Part shown: positions 35,760 to 46,745 of the stretch, one piece after another
Layout of the letters: every line of letters starts with the position of its first letter
Position numbering within the stretch: the first letter of the stretch is position 1
Position numbers and translations under genes: made by a program
Source of the DNA: Pegoplata infirma
Lineage: Eukaryota > Arthropoda > Insecta > Diptera > Anthomyiidae
DNA length: 64,000 nt
Reading direction: 5' to 3'
NCBI GenBank assembly: GCA_963921195.1
Contig: OY992540.1
Span: 44,353,890-44,417,889 of the forward strand
Notes under the pieces: generated by a model
Seen by the model: only the letters and a program-made list of their open reading frames with translations
What the model was told of the DNA's origin: nothing
Database searches by the model: none

Positions 35760-37023
35760 TTAAAGAACTTTTTTAAAAATTCCACTTCTAAGGGGGAAAA
35801 AGGGGAAAGTAGGGCCCCTTGGTGGATTTTGTATCTTTTGAACTAATAGTTTTAGAAACTTGAAATTTGGACTCTATAATCCTCTCGCGAAAAAAAAAAT
35901 ATTTTTTGAAAATTCCGCCTCCAAGGTGGGGAAAATAGAGCAAATTGGTACATTTTTTATCTTCTGGACAAATGGTCCCAGAAACTTGAAATTTGGACTC
36001 TAGGATCCTCTCGCAGAAAACAAAATTTTTTGAAAATTCCGCATCCAAGGATGGGAAAATAGGGAAAATCGGTGAATTTTTTATCTTCTGAACAAATGGT
36101 CCCAGAAACGTGAAGTTTGGTCTTTAGGATCCTCTCGCGGAAACAACATTCCGAAAAAAATATTGTTTGAAAAATTCCTCCTCCACGGTGGGAAAGGGGG
36201 GGAAATAGGGAAAATCGGTACATTATTTATTTTTTAAACAAATGGTTCCAGAAACTTGAAATTTGAACTCTAGGATCATCTCGCAAAAAAAACATCTTGA
36301 AAAAAGTAGAAGGGGGAAAATAGGGCAATTTTGAATCTTCTGAACTAAAACTTTAAGTTTTGATCCTCTCGCGGAAATACTATTTTGAAAAATACACTTT
36401 TTGAAAATTTTGGTTTTAAGGAGGGCCAAGAGGGGCAAAATTGGGCAATTTGGTAAATTTTAAACTAATGGTCTTAAAAACATGACATTTGCAATATAGG
36501 ATCTCTCGCGGAATAACATATTGAAAGAAGTACTTTTTTGAAAATTACTTTTTAAAGGGGGAAAGAAGGGCAATTTTGTATCTGCTGAACTAATGGTCCT
36601 AGATATTGAAGTTTGGACTGTACGATCCTCTCGCGGAAATAACATTCTGGAAGAAGTACTTTTTTGGAAAATCTTCTTCTATAGTGGGAAAAAGAGGGAA
36701 AGTAGGGCAAATTTGAAATTTCAATCCTCTTGCAGAAACAACATTCTAATGGAAGTACTTTTTTGAAAATTTCGCTTCTACGGGGAAAAGGGGGAAATTA
36801 GGGCAATTTTGTATCTGTTGAACTAACGGTCCTAGATACTTGAAATTTGGAGTGTACGATCCTCTCCCGGAAAAAACATTCTGAAAGAAGTACTTTTTTG
36901 AAAATTTTGTTTTATAGGTGGAAAAGTTGGAAAAGTAGGGCAATTTTGTATCTGCTGAACTAATGGTCCTAGATACTTGAATTTTGAACTATTTTGTATC
37001 TGCTGAACTAATGGTTCTAGATG

Positions 37024-37275
37024 CACTCAAAATAATTCTGCAGTAAAAATATTAGTAAGTGATTTGGTACCAAAATCTACTAATAAGTTACTTATTACCA
37101 GTAGTTTTTAAGTATCTTCAAAGTACTAAAATTAGTAATTTTTACTGGTTTTGAATAATATTAGTAAAAAATTTTAGTATTGATTACCAACGCCTGCACT
37201 AGATCATTTTGGACTAAAAAATTAGTTCATTAGTAAAATTTTTAGTATTGAATACCCACGTTTTTTTTTTGGGTG
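37024..37275. mobile_element. 252-bp MITE, CACTC...GGGTG ends, in an array unit
   Basis: It is inserted in CTAGATACTTGAA of an array unit: the left part ends CTAGA-TG and the right resumes TA-CTTGAAG, so a TA duplication with one mutated base is likely. The interior has ATTAGTAA/TTACTAAT repeats. No coding content. Confidence 0.8.
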
Positions 37276-37806
37276 TACTTGAAGTTTGGACTGTGCGATC
37301 CTCTAGCGGAAATAACATTCTGGAACAAGCACTTTTTTAGTAAATTCTGCTTCTAAGAGGGAAAATGGGGAAAGTAGGGCAATTTTGTTTCTGCTGAATG
37401 AATGGTCCTAAATATTTGAAATTTGGACTGTACGATCCTTTCGCGGAAATAACATTCTAAAATAAGTACTTTTATGAAAATTCTGCTTCTAATGGGGAAA
37501 AAGGGAGAAAGTAGAGATACTTAAAATTGGTACATTCTGGGAAAATAAATTTTTGAATTTTCGCTTCAATTTAGTACATATTGTTCCTTATGCACTAATG
37601 TTCCTTGAAACTTAAAGTTTGAACTATGGGATCGTTTCGCCAAAATAAAATTTTTTGCAACTTTAAATCTACTCAAAATATAATTATTTAAAGGTCGAAA
37701 CTAACAATTTTTATGTTTAATTAAAAATTAATAAGAATTTGAAGTAATAAAGTTTTTTTTTTTTTTACAGCTAACCGGTAACGAAGTACCGGGCGAGTTA
37801 GCTAGT

Positions 37807-38304
37807 AATATATATGGGGGTTTTCGTGTCAACTGACAGAACTTTTGATCCCGATCTACTATCCTATTGAATAGTAGTGCAAACACAATTTTTCAACGAG
37901 ATCGGTCAAGGACTCTCTGAGTTAGAGGGGGTCGAAATTTGATATTTTGGCCAAAGAGGTGTTTATTCTCATCCATGTAACTTCTTACCAATTGTTTTTA
38001 GCAAAATGTGTCCCAAATAGTTTAGATAAAATAGTTTCTTCAATCTTTAGGTAAAATAGTTTCTTCAATCAAATAGTTTCTTCAATCTTGCGAAAAAAAA
38101 TATAAAAAAAATAAAAAATAAATTTTTGATATTTTGTTTTTAAATCAAAAACTTTTTTGACTTTTTTGTCAAATCGGGCCCTTTTTTGACTTAAAAGAAA
38201 GCTTAGGTCTTCTCCTCACCTAATTCTTCTTCGTCCTCAAATATATTTTTGCTCCACCAACAAATTTCCGCTAGAACGGCATCGCGCGACTTTGTCCCAA
38301 GATA
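37807..38304. other. Spacer between the 7-kb array and the right arm
   Basis: Less AT-rich at 37820-37990 (TTTTCGTGTCAACTGACAGA, CGGTCAAGGACTCTCTGAG). AATAGTTTCTTCAATC is repeated three times near 38030-38090. No gene. Confidence 0.4.
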
Positions 38305-38544
38305 TCTGAAATGGTGATCACGGCCAAAGTATTCAACAGATATATCTAAGGCTTAGCATATTTACTTGTTGTTGCCCTAAGCAGTTTGGTATTGCATTTG
38401 AGCAAAATCGGTTTAGCGGTTCAAAAGTTATGAACGAAAATGTAAGAACACCTCGAAAATTGTGGTACAAAATGGTATTTAAACAAGTACAAACATATTT
38501 TTTTTTTACCAAAAAATTTTGTTCGCGGATTTTTTTTTTTACAT
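38305..38544 (+). mobile_element. DINE-1-like copy of the right arm, 5' portion
   Basis: GGTGATCACGGCCAAAGTAT, TTGCCCTAAGCAGTTTGGTA and GAACACCTCGAAAATTGTGG are inverted relative to 29235-29615. It is split by the hAT element; the 3' end resumes at 39898. Confidence 0.7.
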
Positions 38545-38552
38545 CGTAGAGG

Positions 38553-39897
38553 CAGGGACCAAAAATAACCGTTATGATTTCATAAAAATCGACCAAAAAA
38601 ATTAAAAAAAAATTGTTAATTATTTAACAGCAAATATATGAAGACACATTTTAGTTAAAAATTAAAAAAAATTTGCAAAGACTTCTTAAAATTAATTTTT
38701 ATTTTTTTATTCAAACTTTTCGGTTAATATTTGGATTTTTATTTTCAACCTAAAAATAAAAGTTATTTTTTGATTTGTTTATTTAATCAAGAAATAACTT
38801 TTATTTCGATTTTTATTTTATTCAATCAATTTTGTAGATATATTTTACAAACTAATATGTGCATATGAATTGAAGAGCTGATTATTAAATGTGAGAATTT
38901 CATATAAAACTTTTTATCCTTTTCCATAATCTCAAGATCTGCAAAGCCGTATTATATCAAAAGACATTCCGGACGTTGGCCGTTAAAGGCTGATTTTAGG
39001 GAAAATGTGGCAAATTAAAAATACAAATTTTGGTCCGAAATTCTGATTAGAATCTTTGGACCAAAATCGCATGTTTCAGGATTCTAAAATATTTTTTTTT
39101 TTTTGTAATCTATACAAGATTTCCATTCATATTTTCAAGACATATCATATTAATGGACATTCAAAAACGAAGCATCCGGAAATAATCATTGAGAAAAGTA
39201 ACGATGGTCTAAATCAGCATTATGGGCAAATTCATAATGCTGATTTAGGGAAAAATATGATTAAAATCGCTGTTTTAGGATCATAAAATATTTTGCCATT
39301 GTCTACACAAGATTTTAAAAATTTTAGTCCAACAAGAATTTATTATAGAAAGCAACATCTGTGGACCAAATCCCGGTTTTAGAATTATTAAAATAGTTTG
39401 TCCATAAATTACGCGAAACTTTGAGCAAATTTAACAAAACAAATCATACGAATTTTGATAAAAAACTAAATTTCTTTGCGCGCTGTTTGTCTCAAACATT
39501 TATGTATTCAAAATTTTATTACACAATCCGCTCTTTAATGGCCATCGTCAATTTTCTTAAAGACTATTTGCAGATGCTTCAAAATGTCTTTTTGCTAAAC
39601 AAATTTCGCTTCACATATGTACATATTTTCAATTTTGTTAAAATTTTATTTTATTTATTTGAAAGTCAAATAAATTTGTTTGTTTTACTTTTGTTATTTA
39701 TTTTGATTTTTATATTTGGTTATAAAATAACCGTTATTATATTTCAAATAATAAAAATCAAAATATTGATTGAATATTTTAAATTTTAAAATAAAAATCA
39801 GTATCAAACTGTTTGATTTTTGTTGAAATATAAAAATTTTAAAGTATTTAAAAGTTAGTAATTTTTTTAAATATAAATTATAACCGTTATGTCCCTG
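38553..39897. mobile_element. 1345-bp hAT-type element, 8-bp duplication CGTAGAGG
   Basis: CGTAGAGG precedes (38545-38552) and follows (39898-39905) the element. The ends CAGGGAC...GTCCCTG, with AACCGTTAT/ATAACGGTTAT just inside, are typical of hAT. The 122-residue frame at 39421-39789 is AT-rich and shows no hAT transposase motif, so the copy is taken as non-autonomous. Around 38980-39400 diverged tandem units (GACCAAAATCGC, CTATACAAGATTT) occur. Confidence 0.9.
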
Positions 39898-39957
39898 CGT
39901 AGAGGGTATTAATACATTCGACAAAGTCAAATTTAACTTTGTTACTTGTTTTTTTTT
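39898..39957 (+). mobile_element. 3' end of the split DINE-1-like copy
   Basis: AGGGTATTAATACATTCGAC, a one-mismatch hairpin ATTCGAC/GTCAAAT, and the tail TTTGTTACTTGTTTTT match the DINE terminus in the other copies. Confidence 0.75.
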
Positions 39958-40017
39958 TTATATTTCGGCCCAAAAAAAAAAAAATTTGAATACTTTAAAA
40001 TTTTTAAGCATTTTCTA

Positions 40018-41733
40018 AAGGGTGTCCAAAATTGAGGTATCATTTTAATTTTGCTGCCATTTTTTTCTACGTGTAGTTTTTATTCTGAATTTTAGTCTTC
40101 AGATTCAAAATACATTCCGGTTAGTTAATATGAAACGATACACGAAGGAACAACGTGTTTTTATTAATAAAATTTTTTCAAAAATAGAAAGAAGAAAATG
40201 AGAATTTTTTAACAAAATAATTTTTACCGACGAAGCTCATTTCCAGCTCAATGACTACTGCAACTAGCATAATTGTCACATTTGGGGTGAAGAGAATCTA
40301 AGAGTTATCTTAGAGCAACCATTTCATCCCCAAAAAGTTACGGATTGGTGTAGTTTGTGGTCCGGAGGAATCATCAGATCATATTTTTTGAAAACGAAAA
40401 TGGAAATGTGATTACGCACGCAGAGAAAAAACATGTTTGGAACATGATCACGGAAACCATTCTATGGCTTCTACAACAATACATTGTTATAGCAATCATG
40501 CTATATTCGTTTTAATGTTTGTCTAACAATATAATGCTTGCAGAGATCATGATAAAATGATTACCACTCTAAAATTAAAAACATGTTTGGATGGAACCAC
40601 AGTATGGTTACGAAAAATCTAACCAGAAACATGGTGGCCTGACATTATGATCATAGCAATCATTATATGATCAGAAATAATAGTTTGAAGTATACAATCA
40701 TAGTATTGTCAGTTATTCATAGCATTTATTGTTTGTGGTTTATGATTTGTCAGTCGTTTGTGATCTGTCAACGAGGTTTGTTGTTCAAATTGTTTGTACT
40801 AACAGAAGTGATATATAAATAAAGAAAAACAAAACAAAAAAAAAACTAAAAAAAAATCTGTGAAAACAAAATATAATTTTTAATTCATAACAAAAGTGTG
40901 AGAGAAATTTGTGAACGTCTATTTATGTGTAGTATATGTTTGCAAAATATGAATAAAACAAACTTTTATTAAACATACTATGTTCATTATAGCTAAATGA
41001 CGCCTGTTGCAGAGACCAGATTATGTTTAGATTATGTTTTGCTACAACCATACAGTGTGATTGGTCACAAACATAATATGTTTAAAAAAGGTTTTTGCAC
41101 TATGTTTGTTATTATCATACAGTATGATTGCTGAAACCATAATCCCAAACATACTATTTTGCCCCTCCATTATGATCACCACAAACATGTTTTTTTTTTG
41201 CGTGCGGTCAATGGAAAACGCTACAGGGAGATGATCCGAAGGTTTTTGTGGCGGAAAATTGATGATTTAGATGTAGAGAATATGTGGTTTCAACAGAATA
41301 ATGTCACTTGTCACACTGCAAGAGAAACAATGGATCATTTGACAGACAAGCTCGAAAATCACATTATTTCTCGCAGAGGAGGAGTAAATTGGCCAACAAG
41401 ATCGTGTGATTTGACACACTTAGATTTTTTTTGTGGGATTTTTTGAAATCGAAAGAGTGCAGCAACAATCCCACAACAGTTCAATTTCTTTAAACCAACA
41501 TTATCAAACAGATATCAACCATTGACAATAGTTTATTGAAAAACGTGTTTGATAATTTTGGTAAAATATTGGGAGCCTGCCGAGCCAGTAAGGGGGGTCA
41601 CTTGACCCCCATATTTTTTTATTTTTAACCGGAACCTATTTGTAGTAAACTGAAATAAAAATCTTTTTAATATCTGAAAAAAAACTAATTTTTTCATTTA
41701 AATTAAAATGATACCTCAATTTTGGACACCCTT
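40018..41733 (+). pseudogene. Defective mariner-like element with 34-bp TIRs and a dead transposase
   Basis: Identical 34-bp TIRs begin AAGGGTGTCCAAAATTGAGG and TA flanks both ends (40016-40017, 41734-41735). The coding remnant starts MKRYTKEQRVFI at 40131. It has lost a large N-terminal part, then resumes with IIFTDEAHFQLNDY, which carries the first catalytic D. After the nested insertion come VNGKRYREM, WFQQNNVTCHTA, where the second D is replaced by N, and SCDLTHLDFF, then the C-terminal ACRASKGGHL type. There is an in-frame stop after NDYCN. Internal deletion, stop, lost catalytic residue and insertion make it inactive. Confidence 0.9.
40417..41204. mobile_element. 788-bp MITE nested in the mariner transposase, 2-bp duplication
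   Basis: The ends are CACGCAGAGAAAAAACATGT and (inverse) CACGCAAAAAAAAAACATGT. It interrupts the codons ITV-NG of the mariner remnant; deleting it with one CG restores GATTACGGTCAATGG in frame. The interior is full of ATCATAATG/CATTATGAT and ACATGTTTGG inverted motifs. The superfamily is unknown; the 2-bp target is notable. Confidence 0.85.
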
Positions 41734-41735
41734 TA

Positions 41736-42659
41736 TATGCTTAACGAACTTTCTGTCTTAGACGTGCCCTAGTAAAATTTGATGCAGAAAATATTTGTAA
41801 AACATTTTAACCCTTTAACTGCCTTTTTTATAGACTTTTTTGTATTTCTTTTAAAAAAGGACAAAAATGACCCTTTAAAACGGGAGCTAGAGGGTTAATT
41901 TGGTCAAAGAAAATAATCATCATAAAATTTTATAAAACACACCAGAACATAATTTTTAGGTCAGAAGAATATTTGCACTGTTTTTTGTCGATTTTTTTTA
42001 ACACTGCTTTGGTAAAAAAATAACAAACATTGATTATTTATATTTTGGTTTTTCTGTAAAGACAGTTGAGCTCAGGCTCTAATTATAATTATATATTATA
42101 ATTTTTTAATCATGTTAAATATGGTTTGAATTGAGAAAGGTGTGAAAGAAAAATTTATTTTTCTAAAAATTTTAAGACATCCTGGTTCGTTTTTTTATAC
42201 TTATTATTATTTATACTTGACCCTTTTTAAGCACTTTGCGCATGTCGCACAAACTTTGAATTTTTGACAACCCCTAGTGAAATTTTATGAGGAAAATATT
42301 TGTAGAACATTTAAACCCTCTAAATGGACGTTTTATTAGACTTCTGTGTTTTGTTTTTAAAAAAGGACTAAAATAAACCCTTAAAATGGCAGCTAGAGGG
42401 TTAAGATATTCTAAGAAAAGAACCACCATAAAATTTTACTGAAGACATCAAATCATATTTTGAAGCTCAGATGTGTTCTTATTATAGTATTTTTGACGTT
42501 TTCCAAACGCCTTTGATAAAAAAATAAAAACTTTAGTGGGCTATAAAAAAGAAATCCGAACTGACTTTGCAAAACCCTTTGGTGATTTTGTCCATTTGAT
42601 AGTCTACTTTCATATGGCGTTGACGCCATTGAGGCTCATTTTTCTTGTTGATATGATAT
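41736..42659 (-). mobile_element. Right arm unit of the composite
   Basis: Inverse of 28411-29200: GACGTGCCCTAGTAAAATTT, TTAACCCTTTAACTGCC, CTAGAGGGTTAA, ACATTTAAACCCTCT, CATATGGCGTTGACGCCATT and GAGGCTCAT. An extra stretch of about 150 bp at 42050-42200 is absent from the left arm. It ends where satellite sequence resumes. Confidence 0.8.
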
Positions 42660-42770
42660 GAGATTTTCTCCATAGGAAAAAAGTCTCAGAATATAATGCG
42701 TTTTTTAAGAGAATAATGTTTCGGAATTTGAGAATTTTTCTTTGGGACAAATATCTCTGAATTTTTCGCT
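42660..42770 (+). repeat. Satellite continuation beyond the composite
   Basis: GAGATTTTCTCCATAGGAAA and AAGTCTCAGAAT continue the 35-bp pattern in the same direction as 27410-28405 for about three worn monomers. Confidence 0.75.
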
Positions 42771-42805
42771 GGGCTGTTTATTTAAATTAAAAGTGGTTAA
42801 CAGAT

Positions 42806-43429
42806 TACACCGTCCGACAAAAAAGAAAAAAATCGTTGAACAGGAAGTGGTTAACATACGTTTGAAACTAGAGACTACATGTAGTAAAACTGCATTTACA
42901 GTTTTTCATTTTGTGATCATGCTTCTTTTTAAAAGGACTTCAAAGTTTTAGAGGATTAAATTTTATAAATTAATTTTTTAATATTTGTACTTGTCCTAGG
43001 ATGCCACTATTGATAGCTAATGAAAAAGGAGGATCTCCGATAATTTTCCATTTTAACAATTTTTATATATCAGGAAATATGAGGTAAGTTACGTCCTTTC
43101 AAAAATGCATCCTTTAATATCATTGAAAATTTTCAACAAAATATTTTGATAAAGTTTTCAAATGATTTTATTCACATTGTTTTAGCCTGATATGGTCAAA
43201 TTATGGGAGATCCTCCTCTTTCATTTGCCATCACCAATGTCATCCTGGGACAAGTAAAAATGTTTCAAAAATATTTTACAAAATGCATCCTTTAAAACTT
43301 TGAAGTATTTTTAAAAGGAAACAGGATCACGAAATAAAAAACGGTAAATGCAGTTTTGCTACATTTTATCTCTTCTTTTAGACGTGTATCATTCGGTTCG
43401 TGTTTAATATTGGCTGTCGGACGGTGTTA
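42806..43429. mobile_element. About 620-bp foldback MITE, ACACCGTCCGACA ends
   Basis: ACACCGTCCGACA at the left recurs inverted at the right end. Arms of about 280 bp include AAAACTGCATTTAC, ACTTGTCC(T/C)(A/G)GGATG and GGAGGATCTCC, with a centre near 43110. The small frame at 42742-42951 lies over its left end and is not supported. Confidence 0.8.
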
Positions 43430-44192
43430 GCATAGTTTTTCTACTGCAATTGAAATTTTGTTAATAAATATATTTTGGAGATCAGTTTTTTGCATGTTTT
43501 GACAACACTTATTTAAATATGCACACTTTCAAATAGTTTTAATAACAAACTGTTACATTGAATTTTTATTGTATTCAACTCTTTATTAAATATATGTTGA
43601 TGTATATTTTTTTCACTAATTCGAATTGAAAAAATATTAAATAAAAACATAAATAAAAACACTCAATCAGTCGCATGTGTAAATTCAGATTAAATTGGAT
43701 TAAATTTCAATTATATACAAACCCCAGCTATTGTGGTCAAAAATCAATGATATTTTATTGCGCAATCTAATTAAATTTGTATATAAAAAAAATAAAATGA
43801 TTACAAACTAAACTGACAATTTTTTTATTGTTTTTTTTTTTATTTAAAAACTTTTTTATATAATTTAATGGTAAATTTACATGATCAGCGAAAATAAAAA
43901 ATTCAACGACAAAAAAAAAAATTTTAAACCACAAATACATTAGCACGAGAAATACAACCACTATGACAGCTATGTAGTATATAGAACATACTACATATCA
44001 CTACCACTATAACAACGACTACAACTGTTTTTTGTTATACATGAATGACAAAATGGTAAATGGTAATATTTTGTCCTCTACCCTACACTACACACACACA
44101 CACACAATTGTAGGTTTATAGAAAAACTATACCCAGTTAACAATTTATACAGTTTTTAAAATTTAAATAAACATTTTTAGATAAACACCACA
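43430..44192. other. AT-rich sequence without a gene
   Basis: A (CA)8 microsatellite lies at 44091-44106 and A/T runs at about 43780-43920. The minus frame at 43767-43961 is low-complexity hydrophobic. Confidence 0.4.
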
Positions 44193-45297
44193 CACAGTAA
44201 AAAGTTTTGGGTTAAATTTAAAACCTAGCGGAACACATTTTAAACCAACTTGGAATTAAATTGAAAGTTAAATCCGAAATGGTTTAAATGTTAAACCACA
44301 TAGGAATTAAAAATTTGTTTTTCTTTATGTTATTTTATTTAGTTTTATTTTAATGCCAAAAAATAATTAAATTTCTCTCTTAAAAAACTGATAAAAAATA
44401 AACGTCAAACGTCATCAACAATTGTAGTTCATCAAGTTTAAAATAAACACTTAACAAGGAATTAAAAACAGCTGCTGTATTGAGTGAGAAAAAAAAAACT
44501 TATTCATTCAATGAAAGTGTGGCAAAATGTTAGCAATGTACGCAAAAATAAAAAAATTATGGAAAATTTTATGTTATCAAAATTTGTGATCCAGAAAGTG
44601 AAGTTTTGACTCCGACAGGAAAATTAATATCAAGTAAGTATTGACTACAAGCGTTTTACAATCGTTTTTAATTAATTTTTGTTAAACCTTACTTTTAGGC
44701 CAGCTGAATCTTGAAGCAGAAACCTTCCATAATTAATTAATTACACAATACTGCTCCAGCAGCTGCTTTTGTTTCTTTTTGATGGAACAAACAAACCGTA
44801 AATATTGATTTGGACAAACCGTACCTATATTGATTTGGAAGACCTCCAGGAATAATTTCGTAATATAGAAGGATTATCATTGTAGTTGTGTAGTTTTACT
44901 GAGTTTGGGTGAAAAATGCATCAACATTCCTCTTGATTTTAACTTTATTCAGGTATTTGATCTGTATTTTAAGTCTTCTTATTTATTCAATACACAAAAA
45001 TATTAAAAAAACATAACCTTTTGTTTTATTTATTTTTGGGTAAATTTTATAAAAAGGGTACTATTTTTAGTCCTGCCTAGATTAAAATTAACACCCGTTT
45101 AGGTATAAAATTATTAACATTAATAAAACTATTTTGGATTTATTTTAACACCAAAAAATAGGTTAAAAAGTCACTCTCTCACTCTCTTTTTATCTCTTTA
45201 AAAGTATACTTTTAATGGAATAAATTTAATTCTTTTTGTCTTTGATATATATACACACCAGCTAGGAATTAAAATTAACCCAAAACTTTTTACTGTG
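44193..45297. mobile_element. 1.1-kb MITE, CACAGTAAAAAGTTTTGGGT ends
   Basis: The left end CACAGTAAAAAGTTTTGGGT is matched in inverse by the right end ACCCAAAACTTTTTACTGTG. CA follows or precedes both ends, so a 2-bp duplication is possible. It contains CAGCTGCTGTATTG and inverse-like GCAGCTGC fragments but no protein I recognise. Confidence 0.8.
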
Positions 45298-46055
45298 CAG
45301 TTCATTAGTAGTATGCACTCAGGGTTGTATATTTTTTATTAAACCAATACTTAGGGGTTGCCCCCTACAAATGCAAAACATGAAAGCAAAAAGGACAATG
45401 AGAGCAATAAGGACAAAAAATTTCATTTGGGGATTTCAATAAAATATTTAGGCGGTTTTTTGATTATGTTTTTTTATGATTTTGTTAAAGAAACGTAGTC
45501 AGTGTTGAACAGTGTTGCTATTTAGACGCTTTTGGGGTATTTCTGGTGTCTTTTTGGAATTTTTTCGAATACCCTTAAAAAAAAGTGCATTTATGGCGCT
45601 TTTTTTCGTGACGCTTTTCTTATTTTTTATAAAAACTTTTGTGATCTTTGAATGTTATTCAATTTCAAAAATTGTTCACTTGGTTTTGTAGTTGTATTCA
45701 ATCGCCTATAAAACAAGTCGATTGTCTACAGTCAATTTAATTAAAACTGACGTTGGCACTTTATTATGTGGCATTGAAAAACATACTACCAACAAAGGCA
45801 GACATCAACGACAACACTAGCAACATCATGGAATAGTTATTTATAATAATAAAATAAAGTTTCAAACAAACCACAGCATTTAACAACAGCCGACGAACAT
45901 GTAAATTGTATGCGTGATTGGGAATGCTATAAAGCATACAAATGGATTATTCATTTTGGTACTTTTTCATTTAGTACCAAATTTAAAGTAAAAATAGACC
46001 AAACGATATTTAGTGGATTGTTATACACTCAATTAACAATAATTCATAGAGGGTA
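45298..46055. other. Sequence without a supported gene
   Basis: 45700-45950 is less AT-rich (ACGTTGGCACTTTATTATGT, ACAACAGCCGACGAACATG) but has no open frame of note. No termini recognised. Confidence 0.4.
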
Positions 46056-46553
46056 CACTCAAAAAAATCTTGTCAAATTACTAAAAAAAGTCTTGTAATC
46101 CCTTTTTACCAATATTTGAGATTTTTTCTAGTTTTTTAACAAATAATTTTCGATCGAAATTTATATTTTTTTTTTGTAATTTAACAACTCTTTTAGTAGT
46201 TTTACAAATTTCCAAGGTAATTTTACAAAAAAAAATCGATTAAATTCTCGAGAATTCCTTGTAAATTTGAGTGCACCACAAAAGTTGTGAATTTATAAAT
46301 TTATGGGTAAAAAGCTTGTCAAATTACAAAAATGGTCGTAGTTTTTACTAGGAATTCTCGTAAAATAGGAGGTGGCAAAAAATCTAGTCAGATCACGAGA
46401 TCCTTGTAAGTTTTATCGAGTCAAAAAAAAATTGTAAATTTACATTTTTATTGGTAAAATGCTTGCAAAATTACAAAATTATTGGTAAAAAGCTTGTAAA
46501 GTCACTAGGAATTCTCTTTTTTTTTTTTGTCATTTTACAAGTTTTTTTGAGAG
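46056..46553. mobile_element. 498-bp CACTCAAAAAAATCTTGT MITE, TA duplication
   Basis: TA-CACTCAAAAAAATCTTGT and the inverse right end TA-CTCTCAAAAAAACTTGT. Internal GTAAAATAGGAGG and GGTAAAAAGCTTG modules link it to the copies at 14347, 18176 and 48583. This is the cleanest copy of the family in the window. Confidence 0.8.
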
Positions 46554-46745
46554 TATTTATAAGGGGGCAAATGACAAATCGTACACTTTCGGAACTGACC
46601 TCTTTTGATTTATTTTATTTCTGGAAATGTTGTAGTACGTATTAAATGCAACTTGCACACTAATTTTCAGCTTTTTATTCTAAGTTGGTGTTGAGTAATC
46701 AAAATAATCAATTTTTAAAATGAAATAATCAAAATTTTCTTAAAA

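Larger units (their letters stand above)
30737..37806. repeat. About 7-kb element with a tandem array of roughly 40 units of 125-150 bp
   Basis: A TGACTGAC-repeat head (30746-30784), then GCCCAAACCGCTGAAGCTAG and AGGTTCGGCTCCCGAC, leads into tandem units. Each unit carries CTGAACTAATGGTCCTAG, ACTTGAAATTTGGACT, GATCCTCTCGCGGAAATAAC, AAGTACTTTTTTGAAAATTC and G-rich GGGGGAAAAAGGGGAAAGTA. It ends in a non-repeated tail CGGTAACGAAGTACCGGGCG and AGTTAGCTAGT at 37768-37805. Three later insertions interrupt it. Minus-strand frames of 60-131 residues here are periodic by-products. Confidence 0.85.
28406..42659. mobile_element. 14.25-kb inverted composite inserted in a satellite monomer
   Basis: The left edge interrupts the monomer after CTCAGAAT and the right edge resumes at GAGATTTTCTCCATAGG, the next part of the same monomer in the same direction. 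Inside, the left arm (28411-29615) and right arm (38305-42650) are inverted copies: ATTGAGCCTCAATG.CTTCAACGCCATATGAAAG, two TTAACCCTCT modules, then a DINE-like copy. Later insertions lie between or within the arms. No transposase belonging to the composite was found. Confidence 0.75.

Noticed and set aside
30977..37026. Series of minus-strand frames of 60-131 codons resembling a repetitive protein
   Set aside because: They follow the tandem DNA unit, begin and end irregularly, and arise because unit lengths are often near a multiple of three.
39421..39789. hAT transposase fragment
   Set aside because: Low-complexity hydrophobic frame without hAT dimerisation or catalytic motifs.
40131..41590. 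Active mariner transposase
   Set aside because: N-terminal deletion, in-frame stop, loss of the second catalytic D and a 788-bp insertion.
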